Counted from the first letter of the stretch, positions 34,727 through 45,174 are shown. The stretch is DNA of 64,000 nt from Litoreibacter albidus (GCF_900107015.1 NZ_FNOI01000005.1:62001-126000), one strand, 5' to 3'. Made by a program: numbers and translations. The notes: generated from the letters alone by a model not told the origin.

Positions 34727-35143
34727 ATGTTGTCGATAAAGACCAAGCGCGGAACGGAATGGTTGGCAGGTGCGGGGCTACGCCCGACGCGGCAACGCGT
34801 GGCATTGGCGGAGCTGCTGGTCGGTGACGGCCAAGACCGGCACATAACCGCCGAAAGCCTGCATGCCGCCGCCAAGACTCACTCCGAGGGCGTCTCACTG
34901 GCGACTGTTTACAACACGCTAAAGGCGTTCTCCGAAGCGGGACTTATCCGCGAGATCATGGTCGACGGCACCAAAAGCTACTTCGACACGCGGGTTGACG
35001 ACCACCCGCATTTTTTCTGGGAGGACGAAGGCCACCTGACCGACGCCCCGAAAGAGCAGTTGGAGATCGCCGCCCTGCCCGAAGCCCCCGAGGGCACGGA
35101 AATTGCAAAAGTCGACGTAGTGATTAGGCTGCGCCGAACCTGA
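34727..35143 (+). CDS. irr: Iron response regulator Irr (Fur family)
   Basis: A 138-residue Fur-family protein. The winged helix has LRPTRQRVALAELL and the recognition region SLATVYNTLKAFSEAGLI (about residues 57-74). A His-rich loop (DDHPHFFWED, His93 and His95) and loss of Fur's C-terminal Cys pairs identify Irr, which senses haem/iron state in alphaproteobacteria and represses or activates iron genes. AGGAAA lies about 9 nt before the ATG. It is divergent from fabA, separated by 162 bp. Confidence 0.92.
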   Translation: MLSIKTKRGTEWLAGAGLRPTRQRVALAELLVGDGQDRHITAESLHAAAKTHSEGVSLATVYNTLKAFSEAGLIREIMVDGTKSYFDTRVDDHPHFFWEDEGHLTDAPKEQLEIAALPEAPEGTEIAKVDVVIRLRRT

Positions 35144-35170
35144 GCCACCTAAATCCAAGAGATTTACGCC

Positions 35171-35836
35171 ATGTCCAAACGTCTAAACGGTATTGCCGCA
35201 GCCGCCTGCATGATGCTGGCCCCCGCGCCGATCGCGGCCCACCCCCACGTGTTCATTGATACCGGCCTAGAGATTATATTCGATGCTGAGGGTCGGTTGA
35301 CCCACGTGAAGGTCACTTGGAAATACGACGATCTGTATTCACTGCTGCTGGCAGAGGACTACCGCGTGGACAGCGACGGAGACGGTGCGCTGACGGACGC
35401 TGAGCGCAAAGAGCTAACCGGCTTCGACGCGGACTGGGTGCAGGGCTACGCGGGCGACCTTGAGGTTGTGTTGGACGGACAGGTGCTCGCCCTCTCGCGC
35501 CCACTTGATCCAACCGCAGATATGATCGACGGGCGCATCATATCCACGCACATACGCGAAGTTGCAGGGACGCCACTGCTGGAGGGTGACCCCGTGTCTC
35601 TGAAAGCGTTCGACCCCACCTATTACACCGCTTACGACATGACCTTGCCGGTCGTCCTGAAGGGGCGCAGCGATTGCGTCTTCACGCGGATAGAGCCTGA
35701 CATCGAGGGCCAGCTCGCACAAATGCAAGCGCAACTGTTGACGCTCGACGCCAATGCGGATCTTGAAGAAAATGACATCCCGCTCATTGGCGGCGAGTTT
35801 GCCACGGATATCCGCGTCACATGCCCCGCCTTGTAA
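35171..35836 (+). CDS. DUF1007 family periplasmic protein
   Basis: A 221-residue exported protein with signal peptide (about residues 1-23, AAAACMMLAPAPIAA) and the family's opening AHPHVFIDTGLEIIFDAEG. The mature protein is acidic with an EF-hand-like DSDGDGALTDAE stretch (about residues 67-78). DUF1007 proteins are nearly always next to NicO-type metal transporters and are thought to help deliver a metal. The gene overlaps the transporter start by 16 nt and lies 27 bp after irr, so all three may be co-transcribed. Confidence 0.88.
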   Translation: MSKRLNGIAAAACMMLAPAPIAAHPHVFIDTGLEIIFDAEGRLTHVKVTWKYDDLYSLLLAEDYRVDSDGDGALTDAERKELTGFDADWVQGYAGDLEVVLDGQVLALSRPLDPTADMIDGRIISTHIREVAGTPLLEGDPVSLKAFDPTYYTAYDMTLPVVLKGRSDCVFTRIEPDIEGQLAQMQAQLLTLDANADLEENDIPLIGGEFATDIRVTCPAL

Positions 35837-36759
35837 TTGTTCCGGTCATCGCCGCGATTGCGCTTCTTCTTTGGTTATGGGGCAGCGGCGGCTTTGACAG
35901 CATCGCGGCGTGGGCCGCAGGGGAGCAGCGTGACTTTCAAAACCATATCGCCCGTACCCTGCGCGCGTTGCGCAGCGGCGACGCGGGCGCGCTGACCTTG
36001 TTGATGACGCTGTGCTTTGCCTACGGCTTCTTTCATGCGGTTGGGCCGGGTCACGGCAAGGTGCTGATTGGCGGCTACGGTCTGGGCCGTCAGGTGCCTT
36101 GGGTACGGCTCTCGCTGATTTCGCTGGTCTCCAGCCTCGGGCAGGCTGTCACCGCTGTGGCACTGGTCTATGCGGGGGTGCTGGTGTTCAACCTGAGCCG
36201 CACGCAGATGGTCGGCGCGGCGGAGGACTATATGGCTCCGTTCAGTTACGCCGCCATCGGTGCAATCGGAGTATGGCTCACGATACGCGCCATACGCAAA
36301 TTCGCACGGATGCGTGCCGCTGCGGCGCATGACCACCATCACCACGACCACAGCCATGATCACGGTCATGATCACAGCCACGATCATGGGGCCTGCTCCG
36401 AATGTGGTCACAAACACGGGCCAACCGTGGAGGAGGTGGAAAACGCCAGCTCACTGCGTGACGCCCTTATCCTGATCGGCGGTATCGCGATGCGCCCCTG
36501 CACTGGTGCATTGTTCGTGCTGATCATCACATGGCAGATGGGGATCGCCTATGCAGGCATCGCGGGTGCCTTTGCGATGGCGCTAGGCACTGCCGTCGTG
36601 ACGATCGCGGTGGGGGTCGCTGCCGTGACTATGCGGGCGGGGCTGCTTGGCTCTTTTGCCGCCTCACCTTTGGCCGCGCGGATCGTGCCTGCCATCGAGC
36701 TACTAGCAGGGCTGTTGATCCTTGTGATTGCGTCAGGGCTTTTGTTGCGCGCCTTGTGA
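35821..36759 (+). CDS. NicO family nickel/cobalt-type metal transporter with His-rich loop
   Basis: A 312-residue membrane protein. The family signature HAVGPGHGK is at residues 72-80. A cytoplasmic or periplasmic loop at about 170-200 is extremely rich in His and Asp (repeated HDH/SHDHG units) and ends with a Cys-x2-Cys-type CSECGHKHG. About seven transmembrane segments are visible. NicO/RcnA proteins move Ni2+ or Co2+; in irr-linked sets other divalent metals are possible. It overlaps the DUF1007 gene by 16 nt. A strong hairpin follows the stop. Confidence 0.88.
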   Translation: MPRLVIVPVIAAIALLLWLWGSGGFDSIAAWAAGEQRDFQNHIARTLRALRSGDAGALTLLMTLCFAYGFFHAVGPGHGKVLIGGYGLGRQVPWVRLSLISLVSSLGQAVTAVALVYAGVLVFNLSRTQMVGAAEDYMAPFSYAAIGAIGVWLTIRAIRKFARMRAAAAHDHHHHDHSHDHGHDHSHDHGACSECGHKHGPTVEEVENASSLRDALILIGGIAMRPCTGALFVLIITWQMGIAYAGIAGAFAMALGTAVVTIAVGVAAVTMRAGLLGSFAASPLAARIVPAIELLAGLLILVIASGLLLRAL

Positions 36760-36762
36760 AAA

Positions 36763-36787
36763 GGCCGCCCCGAGGGGCGGCCAAGTT
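36763..36787. terminator. Bidirectional terminator between convergent genes
   Basis: GGCCGCCCC and GGGGCGGCC form a near-perfect stem just after the NicO-type gene and just before the end of the TRAP large-permease gene. On the minus strand the stem is followed by TTTT; on the plus strand T content is lower, so it mainly suits the TRAP unit. Confidence 0.7.
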
Positions 36788-36791
36788 CGTT

Positions 36792-38237
36792 TTAGTTCCC
36801 GTAAGCCACCGCCGGTAGCCATGTCACAATGCCCGGGAAGGCGAACACAATCCCTAGCCCTGTGAGTTGCAGCAGTACGAAGGGGATAACGCCTTTGTAG
36901 ATGTGGCCCAGCGTGATCTCTGGCGGGCAAACGCCCTTGAGGTAGAACAACGCGAAGCCAACCGGCGGCGTTAGGAATGACGTCTGTAATGTCACCGCCA
37001 CCAGTATAGCGAACCACACGATGGACGGGTTATCCACGACGCCAAAACCGTCCACGGGAATGTCCAACGCCAGCACCACTGGCAGCATCAACGGCATGAT
37101 GATCAGCGTGATCTCGATCCAGTCCAGCAAGAAGCCAAGCAAGAAGATGATGAACAGGATGAACAAGACCACGAGGTATTTGTCATCGAAGGACGACAAC
37201 ACCAGATGCTCGATAATCTCGTCCCCGCCAAAGCGGCGCAGAATGAAGGCAAAGAAATTGGCGGCGATGAAAATCCCGACAATGTAGCCGGAGGTATTCA
37301 GCGTCTGGCGCATCACATCTTGGAAGACGCGCATGTTTAGCTTGCGATTCAGCAAGGCCAAGATAGTCGCACCCATTGCCCCAAGGCCGGACGCCTCTGT
37401 CGGGGTGGCGAAGCCGAAGAAGATCGACCCCAAGACCAGTAGAATTAGTGCCATGGGCGGCATCACCGACAAAGCCGTTTCCTTGATGACAGTCATATCC
37501 ACGGGCGGACGGTTGGCAGGCACCGGCATCGCCTTCGGGTTAACCAGCCCGTAGACAATCAGGAACACAATGTAGAGCACGCCCAGCAGCAAGCCCGGGA
37601 ACAACGCCCCCATGAACAGATCGCCCAAGCTGATCGCGAGCTGATCCGACATGATGACCAACATGATCGACGGCGGGATCAAGATGCCCAATGTGCCGGA
37701 TGCGGCGATAGTGCCTGTCGCGATCGACTTGGAGTAGTTTTGGTTCATCATCGTCGGGATGCCCATCACGCCCAACAGAACGACCGACGCGCCGATAACC
37801 CCCGTGGAGGCCGCGAGGATGATGCCGATGAGCATGACTGACAGCGCCAGCCCGCCTTTCAGCGCGCCGAACAGCACCTGCATAGCTTTCATCATACGCT
37901 GCGCCACGCCGGATTGATCCAGCATCAGCCCCATGAAGATAAACATCGGTAAGGCCACCAGAACGGGGTTGTTGATGATCCCCCCGAAGAAGCGGCTGCC
38001 GTTGGCAAACAGCTTTGTATAGGTGATGCCGGTTCTGTCGAATTCGATGAATTCGTTTATATATTTGCGGTTCGGATCCAACACGAATTCGCCAAGAACA
38101 ATGAACACCAGCGACACGCCAACCAGCGCATAGGCCACCGGAACGCCGCGAAACAGCATCACGATGAAAATGACGAACATCGCCAGAACGGACCACTGGT
38201 TCAGCGTCATGAAGTCAAAAAGGGATAGGATTTGCAT
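36792..38237 (-). CDS. dctM: TRAP transporter large permease (DctM)
   Basis: A 481-residue polytopic membrane protein, the large channel-forming subunit of a TRAP transporter. Typical blocks are MLFRGVPVAYALVGVSL, LFIFMGLMLDQSG, GALFPGLLLG and GIFIAANFFAFILR. It uses the Na+ gradient for uptake of organic acids delivered by the binding protein. The gene is 4 bp after dctQ. The bidirectional hairpin at 36763 ends the unit. Confidence 0.92.
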   Translation of the reverse strand: MQILSLFDFMTLNQWSVLAMFVIFIVMLFRGVPVAYALVGVSLVFIVLGEFVLDPNRKYINEFIEFDRTGITYTKLFANGSRFFGGIINNPVLVALPMFIFMGLMLDQSGVAQRMMKAMQVLFGALKGGLALSVMLIGIILAASTGVIGASVVLLGVMGIPTMMNQNYSKSIATGTIAASGTLGILIPPSIMLVIMSDQLAISLGDLFMGALFPGLLLGVLYIVFLIVYGLVNPKAMPVPANRPPVDMTVIKETALSVMPPMALILLVLGSIFFGFATPTEASGLGAMGATILALLNRKLNMRVFQDVMRQTLNTSGYIVGIFIAANFFAFILRRFGGDEIIEHLVLSSFDDKYLVVLFILFIIFLLGFLLDWIEITLIIMPLMLPVVLALDIPVDGFGVVDNPSIVWFAILVAVTLQTSFLTPPVGFALFYLKGVCPPEITLGHIYKGVIPFVLLQLTGLGIVFAFPGIVTWLPAVAYGN

Positions 38238-38241
38238 GAAC

Positions 38242-39036
38242 TCAAGCTTCCTTAGATGTGTTGCGTGACCGCACGAGGCTGATCACGATCAGGAGCGCGA
38301 GTAAGGCGATGGCAAACAGCCCCACCTGTGAAAACACGGCCTCTTTGGTTATTCTGCGCGGGGCCAGATCGGATGTCAGCGCGTAGAACCAGTAGAAGAC
38401 GTAGTGAAAAGCGCGCGTAAAAAAGAACAACGCGGCGGGCAACATCCACAGCAAAACCGTGTGCAGCTTTATGACAGAGAACACCTGCAAGTTGCGCTTG
38501 AAGACGCCCCATGCGGCAATCATCGCGATGATGAACATCACGGGTAGCGAGGATTTCAGGAGATAGAGGTGGTGCAAGCCGTTCGGGCTGCTGGATCCCT
38601 CCAACGCGACGATGGACGACCACGCATAGTGCAGCAGGATGTCGGTCATAATCACCAAGAACGGCAGCAGCAGCCAGCCGATGGCGAATACCTCAATCCG
38701 CGCGCGTTTCGCGGGGGAGTAGTTTTGGTGCAGGATGTCCACCCGCACGTGGCTTTGTGTGGTGATGGCATAGGCAAAGCCCGTCAGCATGGCGAAGCCG
38801 TAGATCCACCACTGCGCATCATCAAGCCACGCTTGGTTTACGCCGCTTTGACGCAAGATCACTTGAGCGACGATGCCGATCATCAGCAGCGGAAACAACC
38901 ACGCGACAACGTTGCCCACATTGATCATCAAGCGATCCGGCCAGCCGTGATGTTCGCGGTCTATCTCGCCGGGGTCGTTGATGGCGATCGACACCTCGTC
39001 CAACCCTTTGGCCACGTCTACTGGTCCACCTGGCAT
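38242..39036 (-). CDS. dctQ: TRAP transporter small permease (DctQ)
   Basis: A 264-residue protein, longer than the usual 160-200 for DctQ, with an acidic N-terminal extension before the first membrane segment (about residues 38-60, VVAWLFPLLMIGIVAQ). The four-helix DctQ core includes WLDDAQWWIYGFAMLTGFAYA and the HVRVDILHQNYSPAKRA loop. The DctQ-DctM order and the terminator-like hairpin between dctP and dctQ are typical. The start codon is the first of several possible and remains uncertain. Confidence 0.85.
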   Translation of the reverse strand: MPGGPVDVAKGLDEVSIAINDPGEIDREHHGWPDRLMINVGNVVAWLFPLLMIGIVAQVILRQSGVNQAWLDDAQWWIYGFAMLTGFAYAITTQSHVRVDILHQNYSPAKRARIEVFAIGWLLLPFLVIMTDILLHYAWSSIVALEGSSSPNGLHHLYLLKSSLPVMFIIAMIAAWGVFKRNLQVFSVIKLHTVLLWMLPAALFFFTRAFHYVFYWFYALTSDLAPRRITKEAVFSQVGLFAIALLALLIVISLVRSRNTSKEA

Positions 39037-39071
39037 ATGCCCCCCTGCTCCATTCGGAATCTGAAAATGTT

Positions 39072-39101
39072 GGAAAAAGGGCGGCCAACTTGGCCACCCT
39101 T
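39072..39101 (-). terminator. Terminator/attenuator between dctP and dctQ
   Basis: On the minus strand AAGGGTGGCC and GGCCGCCCTT pair around AAGTT with a single mismatch, followed by a T run (CCCTTTTTCC). It lies between the dctP stop and the dctQ start. A leaky terminator here would give more binding protein than membrane subunits, as expected for TRAP operons. Confidence 0.7.
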
Positions 39102-39125
39102 GATGTTTAGGTTCTAAACGCGCGC

Positions 39126-40172
<1,047 letters not shown>

Positions 40173-40195
40173 GTTATCTCCTCCCAGAGAGCTTA

Positions 40196-40218
40196 ATTGG
40201 TAATGTTTCCTTACCATA
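40196..40218. promoter_or_regulatory. Predicted operator before dctP (8-7-8 dyad)
   Basis: ATTGGTAA, 7 nt, TTACCATA: the left half is identical to the site at 1509-1531 and the right half differs at two positions. It starts 24 nt before the dctP ATG, close enough to affect initiation. Confidence 0.6.
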
Positions 40219-40510
40219 AACCAGTTTTGCGGCAGCGCAGCGCGGCCAACAATACCCAGAACCAGTTACTCTAAGGAGAATTATTGGCTTTGATAGCGCT
40301 AAACTAAGTTAATCGCCCCATTCTGCCGCCACCCGCCCGCCTTGGCGCGGCGAAGTCAATCAACACGCTTTAGCCGATTTGCGCGATTCGACAGCAACCA
40401 CCGCCCTCTGGGACAGGGGGCTTAAAGCTACGCGGAGACCGGGCAACGGCATAGCCGGTTGGTGACTGGACAAGACGTCACGAGGATGCTGGCACGGTAG
40501 GGACCGGCCT
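40219..40510. other. Intergenic region between dctP and anti-sigma gene
   Basis: This 292-bp stretch lies before dctP and after the end of the anti-sigma gene. It should contain the TRAP promoter. I see no gene, strong hairpin or further copy of the dyad. A 99-codon frame here on the minus strand overlaps the anti-sigma gene and looks non-coding. Confidence 0.4.
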
Positions 40511-41212
40511 TTAAACCCCGCTGACCTGCCCCACGGCCAGAACCGCGCCCGTCGGCGCACCTGTAGGAGAGCCGCCATCTGGCTCATCAGAGATCGCCAA
40601 GACCACCCCGCCAAAGGCCCCCTGAAGGCTGGCCGGAATTGCGATGGTATCGACACCACCGTCCGTCAAAACCCCGAGTGAGACCGGCGCGTTATCCCCG
40701 ACAATGGCCCAAAGCTCAAAATCGCGCCCCGCCACGGCTTCGCCCGCAGTCCGCGTCACGCGCATGCCACCGGTCGCGCCGTCGAACATGGCCAACACCC
40801 GCAAGCTGTCATCCTCTGACGCGATCTCGCTCAGATAGAACGGCCCTGACACAGGTGCATCTGGCGCTGGCTGCGTAACCAGCACCACGGCCAGCACGGC
40901 TGCCGCAGCCGTGGCTGCGAAGGACAAGCCGCGCCAGAAGCCCAGCCGTGACCAGATCGACGCTGGGACGTCGGGCGCGCCAAACAGGTTCGCGGTCAGA
41001 CGCGCTTTCACGGCAGCAGGCGGTTTAACCGGCGCGTATTCGTCAGCAAGCGGCGCGAAGTGCGCCACCCACTCCGCCACGTCCTGCTTCAGGGCCTGAT
41101 CCTCTGACAGACGGGCCTCGAAACGCCGCTCTTCATCCGCGTCCATCAGGCGCAATGTGTATTCCGCCGCTGCGACGCGGTTTTCGTCCTCTGGTGTCAA
41201 TTGCTCGCTCAT
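40511..41212 (-). CDS. Anti-sigma factor, RskA/anti-sigma-K-like
   Basis: A 233-residue protein with an N-terminal cytoplasmic acidic region (about residues 1-85), one transmembrane segment (about 95-113, GLSFAATAAAAVLAVVLV) and a periplasmic domain containing GGMRVTRTAG and FELWAIVGDNAPVSLGVL, which fits the anti-sigma-K C-terminal family. It should hold the adjacent ECF sigma factor at the membrane and release it on a signal. The ATG overlaps the sigma gene's TGA (ATGA). No zinc-binding anti-sigma motif (His-x3-Cys-x2-Cys) is present. Confidence 0.85.
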   Translation of the reverse strand: MSEQLTPEDENRVAAAEYTLRLMDADEERRFEARLSEDQALKQDVAEWVAHFAPLADEYAPVKPPAAVKARLTANLFGAPDVPASIWSRLGFWRGLSFAATAAAAVLAVVLVTQPAPDAPVSGPFYLSEIASEDDSLRVLAMFDGATGGMRVTRTAGEAVAGRDFELWAIVGDNAPVSLGVLTDGGVDTIAIPASLQGAFGGVVLAISDEPDGGSPTGAPTGAVLAVGQVSGV

Positions 41213-41751
41213 TGGGTCATGCACTCCCGCAGCGCCAAAAGGGATCTGCGCAGCCAAGTGCGCATTGTGTTCAGCGGTACGTCAAATTGCGCCGCAAGAT
41301 CGGCGTAGCTTTCCCCCTGCAGATACGCGCCGCGAACCGCCGCGCGGCGGTCATCCGGCAACTGGTCCAGACATCCGACAATGCGCTTCGCCTCTGAACC
41401 CGCCACGGCAGACTGTTCCGGTGTCGGCCCAGAGGCCGCCACCCTGTCCTCGACATCAGCGATGTCGGACGTCTGCTTTGTCGCCCGCAGCCGGTCGATG
41501 GCTGTGTTTCGGGCAATTGTGATTAGCCATGTCATCGGGCTCATTCCGTTGCTTGCGTATCTGTCCGCGTAGCGCCAGATTTTCATGAACGTCTCTTGCA
41601 AAACATCCTCGGCACTTGCGGTATTATTCAACACACGCAGCGCCACCCCGAAAAGTTTCGCGGACGTGGCGTCATATAGCTTGGAGAAGGCCGAGCGGTC
41701 CCCCAAAGCGACCCGTGCGATCAGGTGGTCGATATCGGCTGCAGTGGTCAT
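41209..41751 (-). CDS. ECF RNA polymerase sigma factor
   Basis: A 180-residue sigma-70-family protein. Region 2 includes SAEDVLQETFMKIWRYA (about residues 46-62) and the region 2.4 helix TWLITIARNTAIDRLRA. Region 4 has LPDDRRAAVRGAYLQGESYADLAAQF and NTMRTWLRRSLLALREC. It resembles the SigK-type ECF group paired with RskA-like anti-sigmas, matching its neighbour. The target promoter is unknown. It is divergent from tex with 180 bp between. Confidence 0.92.
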   Translation of the reverse strand: MTTAADIDHLIARVALGDRSAFSKLYDATSAKLFGVALRVLNNTASAEDVLQETFMKIWRYADRYASNGMSPMTWLITIARNTAIDRLRATKQTSDIADVEDRVAASGPTPEQSAVAGSEAKRIVGCLDQLPDDRRAAVRGAYLQGESYADLAAQFDVPLNTMRTWLRRSLLALRECMTQ

Positions 41752-41931
41752 AGAAGGCTCAATCTCTGTCAGATACGCTGCGGCAACGTATTTTACGCGC
41801 CTCGCAGAAAGACCTTAGGCCGCGCCGCGCAAATATCTAGGGCAGGATTGCATTTTCAAGCACCTTTGGCTTGGCGGCCCCAGTTAGTGCAGATATCACG
41901 ACCTTCCGACCCCCAAAATCAGGAGCCACCA

Positions 41932-44244
41932 ATGACCGCAGTTGCAGACCGTATCGCCCGCACGATTGCCACCGACATCGGGGCCCGCGCCGATCAGGTG
42001 ACCGCGACGGTGGCCCTGCTGGACGGCGGCGATACGGTGCCCTTCGTCGCGCGCTACCGCAAGGAAGCCACGGGCGGGTTGGACGACGCGCAACTGCGCA
42101 AACTGGCGGATCGGTTGGACTACCTGCGCGACCTTGAGAAGCGCCGCGCCAGCATTCTTGGCGAGATCAAGTCCCAAGGCAAGCTGACCGACGACTTGGC
42201 GCGCTCCATCACCGCCGCCGACACGAAGTCCCTGCTGGAAGACTTGTACCTTCCCTTTAAACCGAAGCGCCGCACACGGGCGATGATCGCCCGAGAAAAC
42301 GGGTTGGAGCCGCTGCTGCGCGCGATCCTTGCGGACCGCGCCGCCAATCCCGAAGAACTAGCCAACACTTACCTGACCGAGACTGTTGAGACGGCGAAAG
42401 ACGCCCTCAACGGGGCGCGCGATATATTGGTGGAGGAGTTGGGAGAGAACGCCAGTTTGCTTGGCCGTCTGCGCGAGATCATGCAAAAGGAGGCCCTGAT
42501 CACCGCAAAGGTGAGCGCGGGCAAGGAAACCGTCGGCGCGAAGTTTTCCGACTATTTTGACCACAGCGAAAAATGGGCCACGATCCCGTCGCACCGTGCC
42601 TTAGCTATCCTGCGCGCCTCGAAAGAGGAAATCGTGACCGTAAACATCGCGCCCGAGCCCGAGAACGGCCTGCCCCGTATGATCGACATTGTTGCCGCAG
42701 AAATCGGCATCCAAGGGGAGCAGCCCGGCGACATCTGGCTACGCGAGGTTGCGCGGTGGGCGTGGAACATCAAGTTGAGCATGACCATGTTTATGGACCT
42801 GATGACCGATCTGCGCCGCCGCGCCCATGACGCCGCAATCGACGTGTTCGCCCGCAACTTGCGGGACTTGCTGCTCGCCGCGCCAGCTGGCCCCCGCGCC
42901 ACACTGGGGCTTGATCCGGGCATTCGAACGGGCTGCAAAATTGCCGTCGTCGATGAAACCGGAAAGCTGCTCGACACTGCCACGATCTACCCGTTCCAGC
43001 CACGCATGGATGTGCGCGGTGCACAGGACAGTTTGACCAACATGATACGTAAACACGGCGTGGCGCTCATTGCGATTGGCAATGGGACCGCCAGCCGCGA
43101 ATCTGAACGTTTGGTCGCCGACGTGATCAAAGCCCTGCCCGCAGGCATCGCGCGGCCCACACCGGTTATCGTGTCGGAGGCAGGCGCGTCGGTTTATTCA
43201 GCGTCGGAGCTGGCATCATTGGAATTCCCCGACATCGACGTGTCGCTACGCGGGGCAGTCTCTATCGCGCGTCGCCTGCAAGACCCGTTGGCCGAACTGG
43301 TGAAGATTGAACCACAAGCCATTGGCGTCGGGCAGTATCAGCACGACGTCGACCAACGCCGCCTGTCACAATCGCTGGCCGCTGTGGTGGAGGATGCGGT
43401 GAACGCCGTCGGCGTAGACCTTAACATGGCGTCCGCCCCGCTGCTGTCACATATCGCCGGTTTGGGCACGTCGCTGGCACAGGCCGTCGTCGCGCATCGT
43501 GACGCCAACGGTCCCTTTGCGAGCCGTAAAGACCTGTTGAAGGTTGCGGGGCTGGGGCCGAAAGCGTTCGAGCAATGCGCGGGTTTCTTGCGGATCAACG
43601 ACGGGGCGGAGCCTCTGGATGCGTCTTCTGTCCACCCAGAGGCCTACGGCGTGGCCCGCAAAATCGTGCAAGCCTGCGGCCGCGACATTCGTGCAATCAT
43701 GGGTGACAGCAGCGCCTTGGCACACCTATCGGCAGAACAGTTTGTCGACGATAACTTTGGCCTGCCAACCATTCGCGACATCTTGGCGGAGCTTGAGAAG
43801 CCCGGTCGTGACCCGCGCCCGACCTTTAAGACCGCCACCTTTGCCGATGGCATCGACAACATCACCGACCTGAAATCCGGCATGTCGCTGGAAGGCACCG
43901 TCACCAATGTTGCCGCCTTCGGGGCCTTTGTGGATATCGGCGTGCATCAGGACGGGTTGGTTCACGTCAGCCAATTGGCGGACCGGTTTGTCAAAGACCC
44001 GCATGAGGTGGTGAAAGCTGGCGATGTCGTGCGCGTGCGTGTGACGGAAGTCGACGTGCCCCGCAAACGCATCGGCCTCACCATGCGCAAGGATAATGCT
44101 CCGTCACAAAACACAGAGACAGGTAAGCCGAAGCAGAACCGGTCCCCTAAGAAAACGACCGCAAAACCGTCACAAGACAGCGGCCCAAGCGCGCTTGGGT
44201 CAGCATTGGCGGAAGCCATGAAGCGGCAAACCAAGGGATCATAA
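41932..44244 (+). CDS. tex: Tex family RNA-binding transcription accessory protein
   Basis: A 770-residue protein with full Tex layout: N-terminal Tex-like domain (about 1-190, VPFVARYRKEATGGLDD), YqgF RNase H-like fold (about 320-440, LGLDPGIRTGCKIAVVD), a helix-hairpin-helix region (about 480-560, LLSHIAGLGTSLAQAVVAHRD) and an S1 RNA-binding domain (about 640-715, GTVTNVAAFGAFVDIG). Tex influences transcription and gene expression under stress in several bacteria. AGGAG precedes the ATG; an earlier in-frame start is rejected. The Lys/Pro-rich tail is low complexity. Its stop overlaps the LysR gene end by 6 nt. Confidence 0.93.
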   Translation: MTAVADRIARTIATDIGARADQVTATVALLDGGDTVPFVARYRKEATGGLDDAQLRKLADRLDYLRDLEKRRASILGEIKSQGKLTDDLARSITAADTKSLLEDLYLPFKPKRRTRAMIARENGLEPLLRAILADRAANPEELANTYLTETVETAKDALNGARDILVEELGENASLLGRLREIMQKEALITAKVSAGKETVGAKFSDYFDHSEKWATIPSHRALAILRASKEEIVTVNIAPEPENGLPRMIDIVAAEIGIQGEQPGDIWLREVARWAWNIKLSMTMFMDLMTDLRRRAHDAAIDVFARNLRDLLLAAPAGPRATLGLDPGIRTGCKIAVVDETGKLLDTATIYPFQPRMDVRGAQDSLTNMIRKHGVALIAIGNGTASRESERLVADVIKALPAGIARPTPVIVSEAGASVYSASELASLEFPDIDVSLRGAVSIARRLQDPLAELVKIEPQAIGVGQYQHDVDQRRLSQSLAAVVEDAVNAVGVDLNMASAPLLSHIAGLGTSLAQAVVAHRDANGPFASRKDLLKVAGLGPKAFEQCAGFLRINDGAEPLDASSVHPEAYGVARKIVQACGRDIRAIMGDSSALAHLSAEQFVDDNFGLPTIRDILAELEKPGRDPRPTFKTATFADGIDNITDLKSGMSLEGTVTNVAAFGAFVDIGVHQDGLVHVSQLADRFVKDPHEVVKAGDVVRVRVTEVDVPRKRIGLTMRKDNAPSQNTETGKPKQNRSPKKTTAKPSQDSGPSALGSALAEAMKRQTKGS

Positions 44245-45174
44245 TTGCGGCGCGTCGCGGGGCATGCGCCACGGCTGATTCGTCGTGGCGACATCCTTAA
44301 AGATCGCCGCGAAGTCAGTCGTTTTACGCGCCACTTTGCGCTCGGGCATGACCATGACCAGCTTCGCCGTCACGTCTGGAATGTCGATGGGGCGAAACAC
44401 GACACCGGGACTTGCCGCGGAGCGCGACGACTCCGGCAGGACTGCAATCCCCAAGCCCGACGCAACGAGGCAGATACCGCCGAACGTGTCTGAGAACGTG
44501 CCGACAATCTTGGGTGAAATGTTGAACCGTGCTATCGCCGCGCGCAGGGCACCGCTGTAATCGGTGCCAACCTTGTCCGTGAACAACACCATCGGTTGTT
44601 GGTGCAGATCCGCCATCTCAAGCTGCGACTTTTTGCTGAGCGGGTTATCCTCATGTATCGCTGCGCACAGCCCTTCGTTGCAGACAACTTCGGCAACGAA
44701 AGACCCCGGAATACTCGCGGGGCGCACAAGGGCCAAGTCAAGCTCCGCACTCTCCATGCGCTGTAGTTGTGCGCTGGTGGTCATCCCGAATACGTCAACA
44801 ATTACAGCGGGGTAAAGCGCTCGAAAGCGACGCAAAACTTCGGGGAGGATATAGTTGGCTGCTGGTCTAATCGCGCCGACACGCAGCCGACCACCCTCCT
44901 CACTGCTGGCGGCGCGGGCGTGGCTGACACCCTCGTCCAATGTGTCCAGAATTGTCTCGCAATATTCCAGAAAACGAACGCCGCCCTCGGTGAGGGATAC
45001 GCGGCGCGTTGTTCGCTCAAACAGCTTTGTTCCCATCCGGTCCTCCAGCTGTTTGATCTGTTGGCTATAGGGCGCCTGCGATATCCCAACCGTATCTGCC
45101 GCACGTCCAAAATGCAGCTCCCGCGCAAGGACCATGAAGTAGCGCAGGTGCCGTAGTTCGATCTGGTTTTGCAT
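44239..45174 (-). CDS. LysR family transcriptional regulator of the ABC/amidohydrolase operon
   Basis: A 311-residue LysR-type regulator. The N-terminal winged HTH has LRYFMVLARELHFGRAADTVG and ISQAPYSQQIKQLEDRMG. The C-terminal part is a periplasmic-binding-like inducer domain. The ATG at MQNQIELRHLR is preceded by GGGGTGAAGTG, so it is chosen over a start 20 codons earlier. It is divergent from a ten-kilobase transport/hydrolase operon; a dyad with LysR-like geometry (45233-45257) lies between them, so it is its likely regulator. Confidence 0.88.
   Translation of the reverse strand: MQNQIELRHLRYFMVLARELHFGRAADTVGISQAPYSQQIKQLEDRMGTKLFERTTRRVSLTEGGVRFLEYCETILDTLDEGVSHARAASSEEGGRLRVGAIRPAANYILPEVLRRFRALYPAVIVDVFGMTTSAQLQRMESAELDLALVRPASIPGSFVAEVVCNEGLCAAIHEDNPLSKKSQLEMADLHQQPMVLFTDKVGTDYSGALRAAIARFNISPKIVGTFSDTFGGICLVASGLGIAVLPESSRSAASPGVVFRPIDIPDVTAKLVMVMPERKVARKTTDFAAIFKDVATTNQPWRMPRDAPQL

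Noticed and set aside
40360-40659. A 99-codon minus-strand frame before dctP
   Set aside because: Half of it overlaps the anti-sigma gene in another frame; the rest has no coding character.
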